Assembly (NCBI GenBank): GCA_015065685.1
Contig: SVPU01000002.1
Location: 62,001 to 126,000 of the forward strand
From: Oscillospiraceae bacterium
GTDB lineage: Bacteria; Bacillota; Clostridia; Oscillospirales; Acutalibacteraceae
Direction of reading: 5' to 3'
Length of the DNA: 64,000 nucleotides
Every line of letters begins with the position of its first letter. Positions within the stretch are counted from its first letter, which is position 1. Below, piece by piece: positions 28,850 through 38,482 of the stretch. The position numbers and the translations under genes are program-made. The notes beneath the pieces are model-generated. The model was not told where the DNA came from. It made no database searches and saw only the letters and a list, made by a program, of their open reading frames with translations.

Positions 28850-30508
28850 TTAACTCCTATCTATCATTTCTTTCGCAGAATTATAAATATTTTCAGTAAT
28901 ATCACTACCTGACATAATTCGCGAAATTTCTTTAATTTTTCCGTCGTAATCGAGCGGCGTAACTTCGGTATAAGTTCTGCCGTTATTACTGCTTTTTGAA
29001 ATTAGCAAATGATTATCCGCTTTAGCGGCAATCTGCGCTAAATGGGTTACACAAATAACCTGTGTATTCTTTGAAACCTTTTTAAGCTGGGCAGCCGTTC
29101 GCTCAGCCGCAAAGCCGCTGATACCGGTGTCAATCTCATCGAATATCATAGTTTCCACATTATCGCGGCCCAAAAGCGAGCTCTTAATGCTAAGCATTAT
29201 TCTTGAAAGCTCACCGCCGGAAGCAATTTTGGAAAGCGGTTTTAAATTTTCCCCTAAGTTTGCCGAAATTAAGAATTCAACATTGTCGCACCCGTTTTTA
29301 GTGTATCTTCCACCCTTTATATCCACAACAAATTTAACATTCGGCATATTAAGATAGCTTAAAACCTCGCAAACCTCACGCTCGAAATTTTGAGCAGCTT
29401 TTATTCTTGTTTCGGTTAAAATTTCGGCCAGAGAAATAAGCTTTAATTTTGATTCTTCAAGCAATTTTGAAAGCTCGCCGATTCGCTTATCATAGCCTTC
29501 AATATTTTGCAGCTGCAGCTTAGCATCACTTAAAAATTCAAGCATTTTTTCTTCGGAGCCACCGTATTTAAGCATAAGTCTCTGCAAAAAGTCGAGCCTG
29601 CCGTTAATACTGTTAACATCCAAATTTGAAGCATCAAGAGAATCAAGATAACCGCTTATATTAGCCGCAGAATCCTCTGTTAGTGAAATTATTTCACTTA
29701 GCTTTAAAGCAAAACTGTCAAACTCATTCGATTTTAATCCACTGATTGATTTATAGGCGTTTTTGAGAAGAGTTAAAGCTCCGTCGTTCTCAGAATCACC
29801 GCTTAAAAGCTGTGAAGCGGCGGTAAAACCCTTTAAAACCGATTCATAATTTTCGGCAATTTCGAGCGAATGCTTAAGCTCTTCAATTTCGCCAATTTTT
29901 ATATTTGCAGTCTCAAGCTCATTGATCTGATATTTTAAAAGCTCGGTTTTGCGCTCCTTATCAGATTCAAATTCTTCAAGCGATACTAATTCTTTGCGAA
30001 TTTTGTTAAGATTTTTAAACTCGGAATAATATTCACTAATTTCATTCTCGTTTTGTGCCACTGCATCAATAAACGAAACATGCTTTTCGGGATTAAGCAA
30101 ATCCTGATTATCGTGCTGACCGTGAATATTGATAAGAGCTGATGCTATCTCACGCAAAACAGAAGCAGTAAATGGTTTACCGTTAATCTTGATTAAACCT
30201 TTGCCCGCAAGGCTTAATTTTCTTGTGATTAACACATTGCCATCTTCATCGGGAAAAACATCAAAGCATTTTAAAAATTCAATAGTCTCATCAGAAAAAT
30301 CGCCAAACAAAGCAGAAACCTCTGCCGAATCGCATCCATTTCTGATTAAATCCTTTGAGGTACGCTCGCCCAAAACCGCGTTTATAGAATCAATAACAAT
30401 TGATTTACCCGCACCCGTTTCACCCGTTAAAACATTAAATCCGTTTTTAAATTCAATTTCAGAACGCTCTATAACCGCAATATTTTCAATATGTAAATAT
30501 TTCAGCAT
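28850..30508 (-). CDS. recN: DNA repair protein RecN
   Basis: LHIENIAVIERSEIEFKNGFNVLTGETGAGKSIVIDSI, IASGGELSRIMLSIK, FDEIDTGISG. Confidence 0.95.
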   Translation of the reverse strand: MLKYLHIENIAVIERSEIEFKNGFNVLTGETGAGKSIVIDSINAVLGERTSKDLIRNGCDSAEVSALFGDFSDETIEFLKCFDVFPDEDGNVLITRKLSLAGKGLIKINGKPFTASVLREIASALINIHGQHDNQDLLNPEKHVSFIDAVAQNENEISEYYSEFKNLNKIRKELVSLEEFESDKERKTELLKYQINELETANIKIGEIEELKHSLEIAENYESVLKGFTAASQLLSGDSENDGALTLLKNAYKSISGLKSNEFDSFALKLSEIISLTEDSAANISGYLDSLDASNLDVNSINGRLDFLQRLMLKYGGSEEKMLEFLSDAKLQLQNIEGYDKRIGELSKLLEESKLKLISLAEILTETRIKAAQNFEREVCEVLSYLNMPNVKFVVDIKGGRYTKNGCDNVEFLISANLGENLKPLSKIASGGELSRIMLSIKSSLLGRDNVETMIFDEIDTGISGFAAERTAAQLKKVSKNTQVICVTHLAQIAAKADNHLLISKSSNNGRTYTEVTPLDYDGKIKEISRIMSGSDITENIYNSAKEMIDRS

Positions 30509-30521
30509 AAGATTACCGCCA

Positions 30522-30992
30522 TTATAAAAGCTTATTAATGCTTTCGCACAAACGCTTGGATTCCTCTTCGCCTGCAGTTACGATAATAATTGTATCGTCG
30601 CCCGCAAGAGAGCCCAACATCATATCACCAAACAACTCATCAACCGCAACACAAGCGCTCGAAGCCATACCGACATCGCATTTAATCACAACATTGTTAA
30701 GTGAATATTTAACATATTTCACTGCTCTGATTAAAAACTCTTGATAGCGGTTATATGACTTTGCAGAGTTTGCACTCTGGCGATGTGAGAGATAACGGTA
30801 ATTTCCGTTTTCATCTCTTCCCTTAACGAGCTTCAACTCTCTTATATCGCGCGAAACTGTTGACTGTGTAACATTAAAGCCTGCATCTTCAAGACCGTTT
30901 TGCAAATCCTCTTGAGTTAAACAGATTTTTTGCGAAATAAGTTCAAGAATTTTTTCTTGTCTTTTAGTTTTCAATTTAAACACTCCTACCAT
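30522..30992 (-). CDS. argR: Arginine repressor
   Basis: KTKRQEKILELISQKICLTQEDLQNGLEDAGFNVTQSTVSRDIRELKLVK; GDDTIIIV C-terminal motif. Confidence 0.93.
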   Translation of the reverse strand: MVGVFKLKTKRQEKILELISQKICLTQEDLQNGLEDAGFNVTQSTVSRDIRELKLVKGRDENGNYRYLSHRQSANSAKSYNRYQEFLIRAVKYVKYSLNNVVIKCDVGMASSACVAVDELFGDMMLGSLAGDDTIIIVTAGEEESKRLCESINKLL

Positions 30993-31821
30993 CTTTAAAT
31001 TTATAGGATAACGTCTTAAAAAAAGAGCGATTATTCAGCCTTATTAACTGCACCGTCTTTTCAGAACGCTTAATTATAACTTCGGTATTAGGCTTCATTG
31101 AAGCCACCTTTCTGCCATCAACAGTTAAATAAATATCTGTTCTTTTCTTTGAGAAAGCCTTAAGCTTAATTATGTTATATGAGCCCAAAAGAATTGGTTT
31201 TGCAGAAAGTGAATGAGAGCATATCGGTGTGATGCAAAAAGACTCTGTAAGCGGGTCAATGATAGGTCCCCCTGCAGACATTGAATATGCGGTTGAGCCT
31301 GTAGGCGTTGAAACTATAAGGCCATCAGCCCTATAATTTACGGCATCCTTGCCAACACTGGCAGAAATATCAATAATTCTTGATATAAAGCCACTTGTTA
31401 TAACTGCATCATTAAGAGCGTTATATTCATTTATTAGCTTACCGTTATCATAAACACTAACCGAAAGCATCATTCTTTTTTCAATTACATATTCTTTGGT
31501 TTTGAGTTTTTCAATCAAACCCAACTCATTCTGTTCGATATTCGCAAGATAACCCATTCTACCCGCATTGATACCGAGGACAGGTTTATTATCAAGGGCG
31601 GCGCGTTTGGCATAGCGCATAATAGTACCGTCTCCACCAATGGTAATAATAAAGTCTGCGATTTTAAAAAGCTCATCCTCGGGCAAATGGTTAAAGCCCG
31701 TAGCACAGATATTATCGGGTATATACGCTTCAAAACCATTTGCATTAAGTATTCCCGATAGCCTTTCAACAACTTCGGCAGAGCCGTATTTATCGAGATT
31801 AGGTATAACTGCAACCTTCAT
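30976..31821 (-). CDS. nadK: NAD kinase
   Basis: TIGGDGTIMRYAKRA, GINAGRMGYLA, STPTGSTAYSMSAGGPIIDP. Confidence 0.95.
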   Translation of the reverse strand: MKVAVIPNLDKYGSAEVVERLSGILNANGFEAYIPDNICATGFNHLPEDELFKIADFIITIGGDGTIMRYAKRAALDNKPVLGINAGRMGYLANIEQNELGLIEKLKTKEYVIEKRMMLSVSVYDNGKLINEYNALNDAVITSGFISRIIDISASVGKDAVNYRADGLIVSTPTGSTAYSMSAGGPIIDPLTESFCITPICSHSLSAKPILLGSYNIIKLKAFSKKRTDIYLTVDGRKVASMKPNTEVIIKRSEKTVQLIRLNNRSFFKTLSYKFKDGRSV

Positions 31822-31834
31822 CTAATCTTCCTTT

Positions 31835-32641
31835 CTAGATATTCAAAGCCTCGTAAGAAGCGTTAACTATGTCTTCTGCATTAACCCTTACCGAATGATT
31901 TTCATCATTCTTCTCAATGTAACATAAATACTCAATATTTCCCTCAGGGCCTTTAACCGGTGAAAAGTCAAGACCAAGCAATGAAAATTGTTCTTCTTTT
32001 ATTAGTTCGAGAATTTTTTCAATAACAGCAATGTGAACATTTTTTTCTCTGACAACACCTTTTTTGCCCACATTCTCTTTTCCCGCCTCAAACTGCGGTT
32101 TAATAAGACAAACTGCCCTACCGCCTTGCTTTAATAGTGTTCGCATAACAGGTAAAATATGTGAAAGCGAAATAAAAGAAACATCAACCGAGGCAAAATC
32201 TAATTCTTCAGGGATTTGCTCGTTTGTTACATATCTGAAGTTAGTTCTCTCAAGGTTAACAACGCGCTCATCGGTCCTTAGTTTCCATGCAAGTTGTCCG
32301 TAACCTACATCAATTGCATAAACCTTGCTAGCGCCGTTTTGAAGCATACAATCGGTAAAGCCACCTGTTGATGCGCCAATATCGGCACAAACAAAGCCGT
32401 TTAAATTAACACCGAAAACATTTACTGCTTTTTCAAGCTTTAATCCACCGCGGCTAACATATTTAAGCCCATGACCACGAACTTCAATAACATCATCGGG
32501 TTTTACGGTGTTTCCCGCTTTATCTGATTTCTGATTGTTAACAAAAACAATTCCCGCCATAATTAAGGCTTTTGCCTTTTCTCTGCTTTCGGCAAAACCA
32601 CGCTCAAAAAGTGCAACATCTAATCTGATTTTATCTGCCAT
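31835..32641 (-). CDS. tlyA: TlyA family rRNA (cytidine-2'-O)-methyltransferase/hemolysin-like
   Basis: S4 domain then YVSRGGLKLEKAV, DIGASTGGFTDCMLQNGASKVYAIDVGYGQL. Confidence 0.92.
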   Translation of the reverse strand: MADKIRLDVALFERGFAESREKAKALIMAGIVFVNNQKSDKAGNTVKPDDVIEVRGHGLKYVSRGGLKLEKAVNVFGVNLNGFVCADIGASTGGFTDCMLQNGASKVYAIDVGYGQLAWKLRTDERVVNLERTNFRYVTNEQIPEELDFASVDVSFISLSHILPVMRTLLKQGGRAVCLIKPQFEAGKENVGKKGVVREKNVHIAVIEKILELIKEEQFSLLGLDFSPVKGPEGNIEYLCYIEKNDENHSVRVNAEDIVNASYEALNI

Positions 32642-34472
32642 TATCTACTCCGTTAATAAATTTAATCATTGAAGCACTGTCAAGACCGTTTAAAGCAAGT
32701 GCTCTGCCAACAGTCATTGATGGCACAAATTTATTATTGATTGCCCGAATTTTAAATTCACCCTTGAAACCGTTTTCGTGCAGTAATGCCGATAAATGCT
32801 CACCTACACCGCCACTTTTTTCGGTTTCTTCAAAAATGAAAATTCGTTTATAATTTAAAATTTCGGTAATTAGTTTATCCTCAAGCGGAAAGATTTTATT
32901 GAGTTTTAAAACATCAAAATTCTTTTGCTTTTCATAAGCCTTACAAGCCTCGAAAAACAGCCTTCCGTAAGAAATAACCAAAGTATCGTTCCGCGATTTG
33001 AAAAAATTATAATCCGATTTAAAATCGAAATTAATATTTTCACACTCTGCACCGCGAGGATAGCGGATTGCAACATTATTATCATTTTGTGCGGCAAATT
33101 CAATGCGATATTCCAATTCCTTATGGGTTGCAGGTGAATAAATTTGAATTTTAGGCACACTCGTTAAAAACGAAATATCAAACACGCCTTGGTGCGTCTC
33201 GCCGTCTTCTCCAACAATTCCCGCGCGGTCAATTAAAAGCCGAAGCGGCAAACCTTCGGTTGCAACATCGTGAACGAGCTGATCATAAGCTCTTTGCAGA
33301 AAGGATGAATAAACCACAAAGAAAGGCTTTGCACCTTGCTTGCTAAGACCCGCAGAAAATGTTACAGCGTGTTGCTCAGCAATGCCAACATCGAAAAATC
33401 TCTCGGGGAATTTTTCTTGAAACTCTGAAAGTCCCGTTCCTTCGGTCATAGCAGCGGTTATTGCGCATATTTTAGAGTCGGTTTCTGCCAACTTACAAAG
33501 GGTTTTGCCCGCAATACTCGAAAAAGTGTCCGCTTTATTAACCGCACACCCCTCACAAATATCAAACGGAGAAACCCCGTGATAATTTTTGGGGAATTCT
33601 TCAGCTAATGAATAACCCTTGCCTTTAGTTGTTACAACGTGAATAAGCGAAGGCTCGTTACTCTCATAGGCAATTTTAAATAAATCCTCCATTTGAGAAA
33701 TATTATGGCCATCAACCGGACCTAAATAATCAAACCCTAGAGATGTGAAAATATTCTTTTTATAAATAACTGTCTTAAAAGCATCCTTTAAAACAGAAAT
33801 AACATGCTTTAAATATTTACCGATAAAAGGTATGCCCATCAAAATTTTGGCTATAGCATTTTTAAATTTATGATAACGCGGTTTATTGCGCATTTTAGTT
33901 AAGCTGCGTGCAAGCGAGCCAACATTTTCTGAAATGGACATTTCATTATCATTCAAGATAACAATGAAATTTCCTTTTGAGCTGCCCGCATTATTTAATG
34001 CTTCATAGGCCATGCCGCCTGTCATGGCACCATCCCCAATAACAGCAACGGCTGTTCCCTTTTGACCCAAAAGCTTTTTGGCTTTGAAAATACCGAAAGC
34101 TGCCGAAATTGAATTACTGCTATGTCCTGTGATAAAGGGGTCGTGCTCGCTTTCACTCGGTCTCATAAACCCTGAAATGCCACCCTCCGTGCGCAATGAG
34201 GCAAATTTATCAAAACGGCCTGTTAGCAGCTTGTGAGTATAACACTGATGACCGACATCGAAAATGATAGCATCTTCAGGGGAATTGAAAACCCTGTGAA
34301 GAGCCACTGTCAATTCTACCGAGCCTAAATTAGAGGCCAGATGACCGCCGTTTTTAGAAACAGTTTCAATAATGCAGTTTCTGATTTCATCACACAAAAC
34401 CGATAATTCATTTTTATTCAATTTTTTAATATCTGTTGGAGACTTAATATCTTTTAAAATTGAATATTCCAA
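32631..34472 (-). CDS. dxs: 1-deoxy-D-xylulose-5-phosphate synthase
   Basis: SNLGSVELTVALHRVFNSPEDAIIFDVGHQCYTHKLLTGR, IGDGAMTGGMAYEALNNAG, DRAGIVGEDGETHQGVFD. Confidence 0.96.
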   Translation of the reverse strand: MEYSILKDIKSPTDIKKLNKNELSVLCDEIRNCIIETVSKNGGHLASNLGSVELTVALHRVFNSPEDAIIFDVGHQCYTHKLLTGRFDKFASLRTEGGISGFMRPSESEHDPFITGHSSNSISAAFGIFKAKKLLGQKGTAVAVIGDGAMTGGMAYEALNNAGSSKGNFIVILNDNEMSISENVGSLARSLTKMRNKPRYHKFKNAIAKILMGIPFIGKYLKHVISVLKDAFKTVIYKKNIFTSLGFDYLGPVDGHNISQMEDLFKIAYESNEPSLIHVVTTKGKGYSLAEEFPKNYHGVSPFDICEGCAVNKADTFSSIAGKTLCKLAETDSKICAITAAMTEGTGLSEFQEKFPERFFDVGIAEQHAVTFSAGLSKQGAKPFFVVYSSFLQRAYDQLVHDVATEGLPLRLLIDRAGIVGEDGETHQGVFDISFLTSVPKIQIYSPATHKELEYRIEFAAQNDNNVAIRYPRGAECENINFDFKSDYNFFKSRNDTLVISYGRLFFEACKAYEKQKNFDVLKLNKIFPLEDKLITEILNYKRIFIFEETEKSGGVGEHLSALLHENGFKGEFKIRAINNKFVPSMTVGRALALNGLDSASMIKFINGVDNGR

Positions 34473-34489
34473 AATGTTACAACATCCTT

Positions 34490-35365
34490 TTAATAATTTC
34501 TGTTAAGTAAGCTTGAGGTTAACTCGATTAAAAACTCTGTATTGCCCTCGAATTTTGATAAACACTCAAGTGCCTTTTGTGTTAATTCTTGCGCCAATGC
34601 CTTGGCGTTCTCGAGACCCAAAATACTAACGAGCGTTGTTTTATTATTATCGGCATCACTTCCAATGGGTTTGCCGAGCAGCTTTTCATCGCCCGTGATA
34701 TCAAGAATATCATCAATAATCTGAAAGGCTAATCCCAAATTCAAAGCATAGTTGGTGGCGTTTTGCAAATCTTCTTCACTGCCGCCGCCCAAAACAACAC
34801 CGATTTCTGCAGAAGCCGAAAGCAAAGCACCCGTTTTCATCATATACATTCTGGTGATTTGCTCTGCGTTTGGGGTGCATTCTTCAAACCAAAGGTCTAA
34901 AACCTGACCACCAATCATTCCGTTAAAGCCCGCACGTTCTGCTAATATGCTAATGGCCTTAATCTTTCTCTCGGCACAAGCAGAAGAATCGGCAGCAATT
35001 TTAAAGCTTTCCGTTAATAGATTATCCCCTGCAAGCAGAGCAATATCCTCGCCAAACTTTTTATGGCACGCAGGTTTTCCTCTTCTCAAATCATCGTTAT
35101 CCATGCAAGGCAAATCATCGTGGATAAGCGAATATGTGTGAATCATTTCGATTGCCACACAAAAAGGAAGCACATCGCTATCGGCAGCTCCGAAAAGCTT
35201 TGCAAATTCTAGCATTAATATAGGTCTTATTCTTTTTCCGCCCAAAAGCAAGCTGTAACGCGATGCTTGGTTAACAAGCGCATATTCTGAATTACTTTCG
35301 GGGAATTTTTCATTGATTGTTTTCTCAATCAGATTAACATAACTTTCAAATTTCGATTTAAACAA
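34490..35365 (-). CDS. ispA: Polyprenyl (farnesyl/geranylgeranyl) diphosphate synthase
   Basis: GGKRIRPIL, IHTYSLIHDDLPCMDNDDLRRGKPACHKKFGEDIALLAGDNLL, FQIIDDILDITGD. Confidence 0.94.
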   Translation of the reverse strand: MFKSKFESYVNLIEKTINEKFPESNSEYALVNQASRYSLLLGGKRIRPILMLEFAKLFGAADSDVLPFCVAIEMIHTYSLIHDDLPCMDNDDLRRGKPACHKKFGEDIALLAGDNLLTESFKIAADSSACAERKIKAISILAERAGFNGMIGGQVLDLWFEECTPNAEQITRMYMMKTGALLSASAEIGVVLGGGSEEDLQNATNYALNLGLAFQIIDDILDITGDEKLLGKPIGSDADNNKTTLVSILGLENAKALAQELTQKALECLSKFEGNTEFLIELTSSLLNRNY

Positions 35366-35367
35366 GT

Positions 35368-35571
35368 CTACGTCTCCGCCTCAAACTCAGTAAGCTCAAC
35401 AATTTTAGTTTTTGCATTTTCCAAGGCTTTTTTGCAATCTAAAGAATTTTTCATACCCTCTTCAAAAAGCGAAATAGACTCTTCAAGTGAAATATCGCCT
35501 TTTTCGAGTTGTTCAACAATTTTTTCTAATGAAGAAAGAGATTTCTCAAAATCAGTATTTTTTTCAGACAT
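35368..35571 (-). CDS. xseB: Exodeoxyribonuclease VII small subunit
   Basis: 67 aa; FEKSLSSLEKIVEQLEKGDISLEESISLFEEGM. Confidence 0.93.
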   Translation of the reverse strand: MSEKNTDFEKSLSSLEKIVEQLEKGDISLEESISLFEEGMKNSLDCKKALENAKTKIVELTEFEAET

Positions 35572-35598
35572 AATATTAACCTTTCGTGAAAATTATGA

Positions 35599-36807
35599 TT
35601 ATTTGACGTTTACTTCGATAATCTCACAAGAAGCGCTACCATCAGCAAATTTAAGATTAAGCAAATCTTTTTTACTAATTTCATTAACCGAAGTAACATT
35701 CACCCCATTTTTACTAACCGCAGTGTAGCCTCGGGTTAGCGTTTTTAATGGGCTTAATGTTTCAAGCTTTGAAACCAATTTCTCAAAAGTTTTTTCATCG
35801 GCCTCGAAATTGCTTAAAGCTGCATTTTTTAATCGTTCAACCAAGCTATCAACCGATTGATAGCGATGATTTACGATCGAGTCAACAGGTTTTGAAAAAT
35901 AAACATTCGATTCATATTTTTCAAGCTTGGCTTTGCAGAGCGAATATTTCGAATTAAGAGAATTTTTTAAGTTGTTTTGGTAGCGTGAAATAATCCTTTG
36001 AAAATCATCAACAGATGGCACCGCAAGCTCTGCTGCTGCAGACGGTGTTGGCGCTCTGAGGTCAGCAACGAAATCGCAAATTGTAAAATCGGTTTCGTGG
36101 CCAACAGCTGAAATCACAGGAATGGGAGATTCATAAATCTTTCGTGCTAGTCGCTCATCGTTAAAAGCCCATAAATCTTCAATTGAACCGCCGCCGCGAC
36201 CGATTATGATAACATCAATACCATCTAAAGCATAAACTCTATCGAGCGAGTTTAGCATTTCGCCAACGGCCAGCTCGCCCTGAACTGAAACCGGACACAT
36301 AACAATTTCTGCCACAGGCCAACGCCGCGATAAAATGTTTATAATATCCTGAACAGCAGCTCCTGTTTTTGAAGTGATAACTGCAATTCTTTTAGGGAAT
36401 TTTGGCAAGGCTCTTTTAGAAGAAGCATCAAATAAACCCTCGCCCTCAAGCTTAGCTTTTATTTGTTCAAACTTTAAAGCTATATCGCCGATTCCGCTTG
36501 GAAGCATTTCTTCGGCATAAAACTGATATTGTCCATCCTTTTCATAAAGCGAAACTCTACCTCGCAATGTAACCTTAAGACCATCACAAACATCAAATTT
36601 AATTTTTTGTGCATTGCCTTTAAACATAACGCATCGGATGGCAGCATCATTATCTTTAAGGGTGAAATACAAGTGTCCGCTTGAGTAATGACTTTTGAAG
36701 TTTGAAATCTCGCCCGCAACACTAACATTGAAAAGCTTTTGGTCGCTCTCAATCAAGGAACGGACATATAGATTTAATTGCCTTACTGTTAAAACAGAAT
36801 TCAACAT
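35599..36807 (-). CDS. xseA: Exodeoxyribonuclease VII large subunit
   Basis: OB-fold SVAGEISNFKSHYSSGHLYFTLKD, ITSKTGAAVQDIINIL, GRGGGSIEDLWAFNDE, RAPTPSAAAELAVP. Confidence 0.95.
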   Translation of the reverse strand: MLNSVLTVRQLNLYVRSLIESDQKLFNVSVAGEISNFKSHYSSGHLYFTLKDNDAAIRCVMFKGNAQKIKFDVCDGLKVTLRGRVSLYEKDGQYQFYAEEMLPSGIGDIALKFEQIKAKLEGEGLFDASSKRALPKFPKRIAVITSKTGAAVQDIINILSRRWPVAEIVMCPVSVQGELAVGEMLNSLDRVYALDGIDVIIIGRGGGSIEDLWAFNDERLARKIYESPIPVISAVGHETDFTICDFVADLRAPTPSAAAELAVPSVDDFQRIISRYQNNLKNSLNSKYSLCKAKLEKYESNVYFSKPVDSIVNHRYQSVDSLVERLKNAALSNFEADEKTFEKLVSKLETLSPLKTLTRGYTAVSKNGVNVTSVNEISKKDLLNLKFADGSASCEIIEVNVK

Positions 36808-36811
36808 AACC

Positions 36812-37204
36812 TTAAGCTTCTTTAACTATTGTAGCAAGAATGCCGTTAACGAATGAGGCATCTTCCTTGGTTGCATATTTTTTGCAAATTTCAACAGCCT
36901 CGTTAATCGACACCGAAACGGGAATTTCTTCAAAAAACTTAATTTCATATATTGCAAGTCTTAAAACAGCAAGAGCAGTTTTTGAAATTCTTTCGATTTT
37001 CCAACCAACAGCATTTTTTGAAATTAATTCATCGATTAGTTCAACATTCTCATAAACTCCAAAGAATACTTGTTTTATGTAATCATCGGGTTTTAGGTCT
37101 CTTGCTTCATTAGCAAGCTCGATAATTTGCTCAACACTGTCTTTATTAAAAATCTTTTCAAAAATCAAAATAAAAGCTTCTTCACGCGCCAATTTTCTCG
37201 TCAT
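36812..37204 (-). CDS. nusB: Transcription antitermination factor NusB
   Basis: 130 aa; RKLAREEAFILIFEK...EEIPVSVSINEAVEICKKYATKEDASFVNGILATI. Confidence 0.92.
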   Translation of the reverse strand: MTRKLAREEAFILIFEKIFNKDSVEQIIELANEARDLKPDDYIKQVFFGVYENVELIDELISKNAVGWKIERISKTALAVLRLAIYEIKFFEEIPVSVSINEAVEICKKYATKEDASFVNGILATIVKEA

Positions 37205-37309
37205 AAAAAAATCCCCTTATAATAGTTAACTATAATTATATATTATTATATACTTAAATATGCATTATTTCAAGCATAAAATGCATATTTTAATGAATAT
37301 TTTCAAAAA

Positions 37310-37355
37310 AAATAAAGAGAAAAAACCGAAAAAAATTCAGTTTCTTCTCTTTTAA
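37310..37355 (-). terminator. Rho-independent terminator after the THUMP methyltransferase gene
   Basis: AAAGAGAAGAAACTGAA-TTTTT-TTCGGTTTTTTCTCTTT then T-run (minus strand). Confidence 0.75.
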
Positions 37356-37359
37356 AAAA

Positions 37360-38481
37360 TTAGCCCTTAAAATACATAAATAATTGGCATTTAATCATGC
37401 CATTATAAAGCTTGCGGCGCTTATCAGCGGTCTTGCCGAAAAAGTGCTCGAATTCATCATGTGGACTGATAATATAATACTTCTGTCCATCACCGAATTT
37501 AAAGCGCTCGCCCATTGTTTTATAGAGCTGTTCGGCCGTCTTAATATCAAGCAAACGCTCACCGTAAGGCGGATTCGTAATTGTTAAGCATCTCTCTTTA
37601 GGCGGCGTAAAATCTTTAATATCAGCAACTGCGGCTTTAACATATTTTTCAACGCCTGCTTTTTTAGCATTTTGCATTGTAAGCTCAACACATTTGGGGT
37701 CAATATCAAAGCCCTGCGCCTTAAAATCAATGTTATGTCTGATTAAATCCTGCGCCCTTGTTCTTTCCTCACGCCAAATTTGTGAATTAAGAAAAGAAAA
37801 TCTTTCTGCCGCAAAATATCTGCGAAGACCGGGCGCAATATTGGCTGCCATCATTGCAGATTCAATAAGCAAGGTTCCGCTTCCGCAAAATGGGTCGAAA
37901 AGCTGTGTATCAGGATAGATTCGAGCCAAATCGCACATTGCAGCACCCAAAGTCTCTTTAAGCGGTGCATCATTAGAATTTTTGCGGTATCCCCTTTTGT
38001 GCAAGCCATCTCCCGAAGTGTCAATCATCATAGTAACTGCGTTTTTGTTTATTGAAAAACGCACCTTAATTTCAGTTCCGGTTTCGGGGAAAATATTTAA
38101 CGAATATTTCTGCTTTAATCTTTCAACAATCGCTTTTTTTATAATTGACTGACAGTCAGGAATGCTGTGTAATTGCGAGTTTATACTCCACCCGTTAACA
38201 GGAAAAGCATCATCTCTTAAAATATAATTCTCCCAAGCAATTGCCTTAACATTATCAAACAGTTCCGTGAAGGTAAGTGCGGTAAATTCGCCAACATTTA
38301 TAAGAATTCGTTCGGCAAATCGCGAGCAAATATTTGCCCTTGCCAGCATATTGGCATCGCCCTGCAGAAGCACTCTGCCATTCTCAGTGTTAACTGTCTC
38401 AAAGCCCATTCTTCTGAACTCATCGGCGGCAACACTTTCAATACCGAACAGGCAAGGTGCCACCAAATTAAATTTTTCCAT
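37360..38481 (-). CDS. THUMP-domain class I SAM-dependent RNA methyltransferase (RlmL/YpsC-like)
   Basis: FDPFCGSGTLLIESAMMAANIAPGL, TITNPPYGERL; GAGG RBS favours start at 38481 rather than 38493. Confidence 0.9.
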   Translation of the reverse strand: MEKFNLVAPCLFGIESVAADEFRRMGFETVNTENGRVLLQGDANMLARANICSRFAERILINVGEFTALTFTELFDNVKAIAWENYILRDDAFPVNGWSINSQLHSIPDCQSIIKKAIVERLKQKYSLNIFPETGTEIKVRFSINKNAVTMMIDTSGDGLHKRGYRKNSNDAPLKETLGAAMCDLARIYPDTQLFDPFCGSGTLLIESAMMAANIAPGLRRYFAAERFSFLNSQIWREERTRAQDLIRHNIDFKAQGFDIDPKCVELTMQNAKKAGVEKYVKAAVADIKDFTPPKERCLTITNPPYGERLLDIKTAEQLYKTMGERFKFGDGQKYYIISPHDEFEHFFGKTADKRRKLYNGMIKCQLFMYFKG

Positions 38482-38482
38482 T

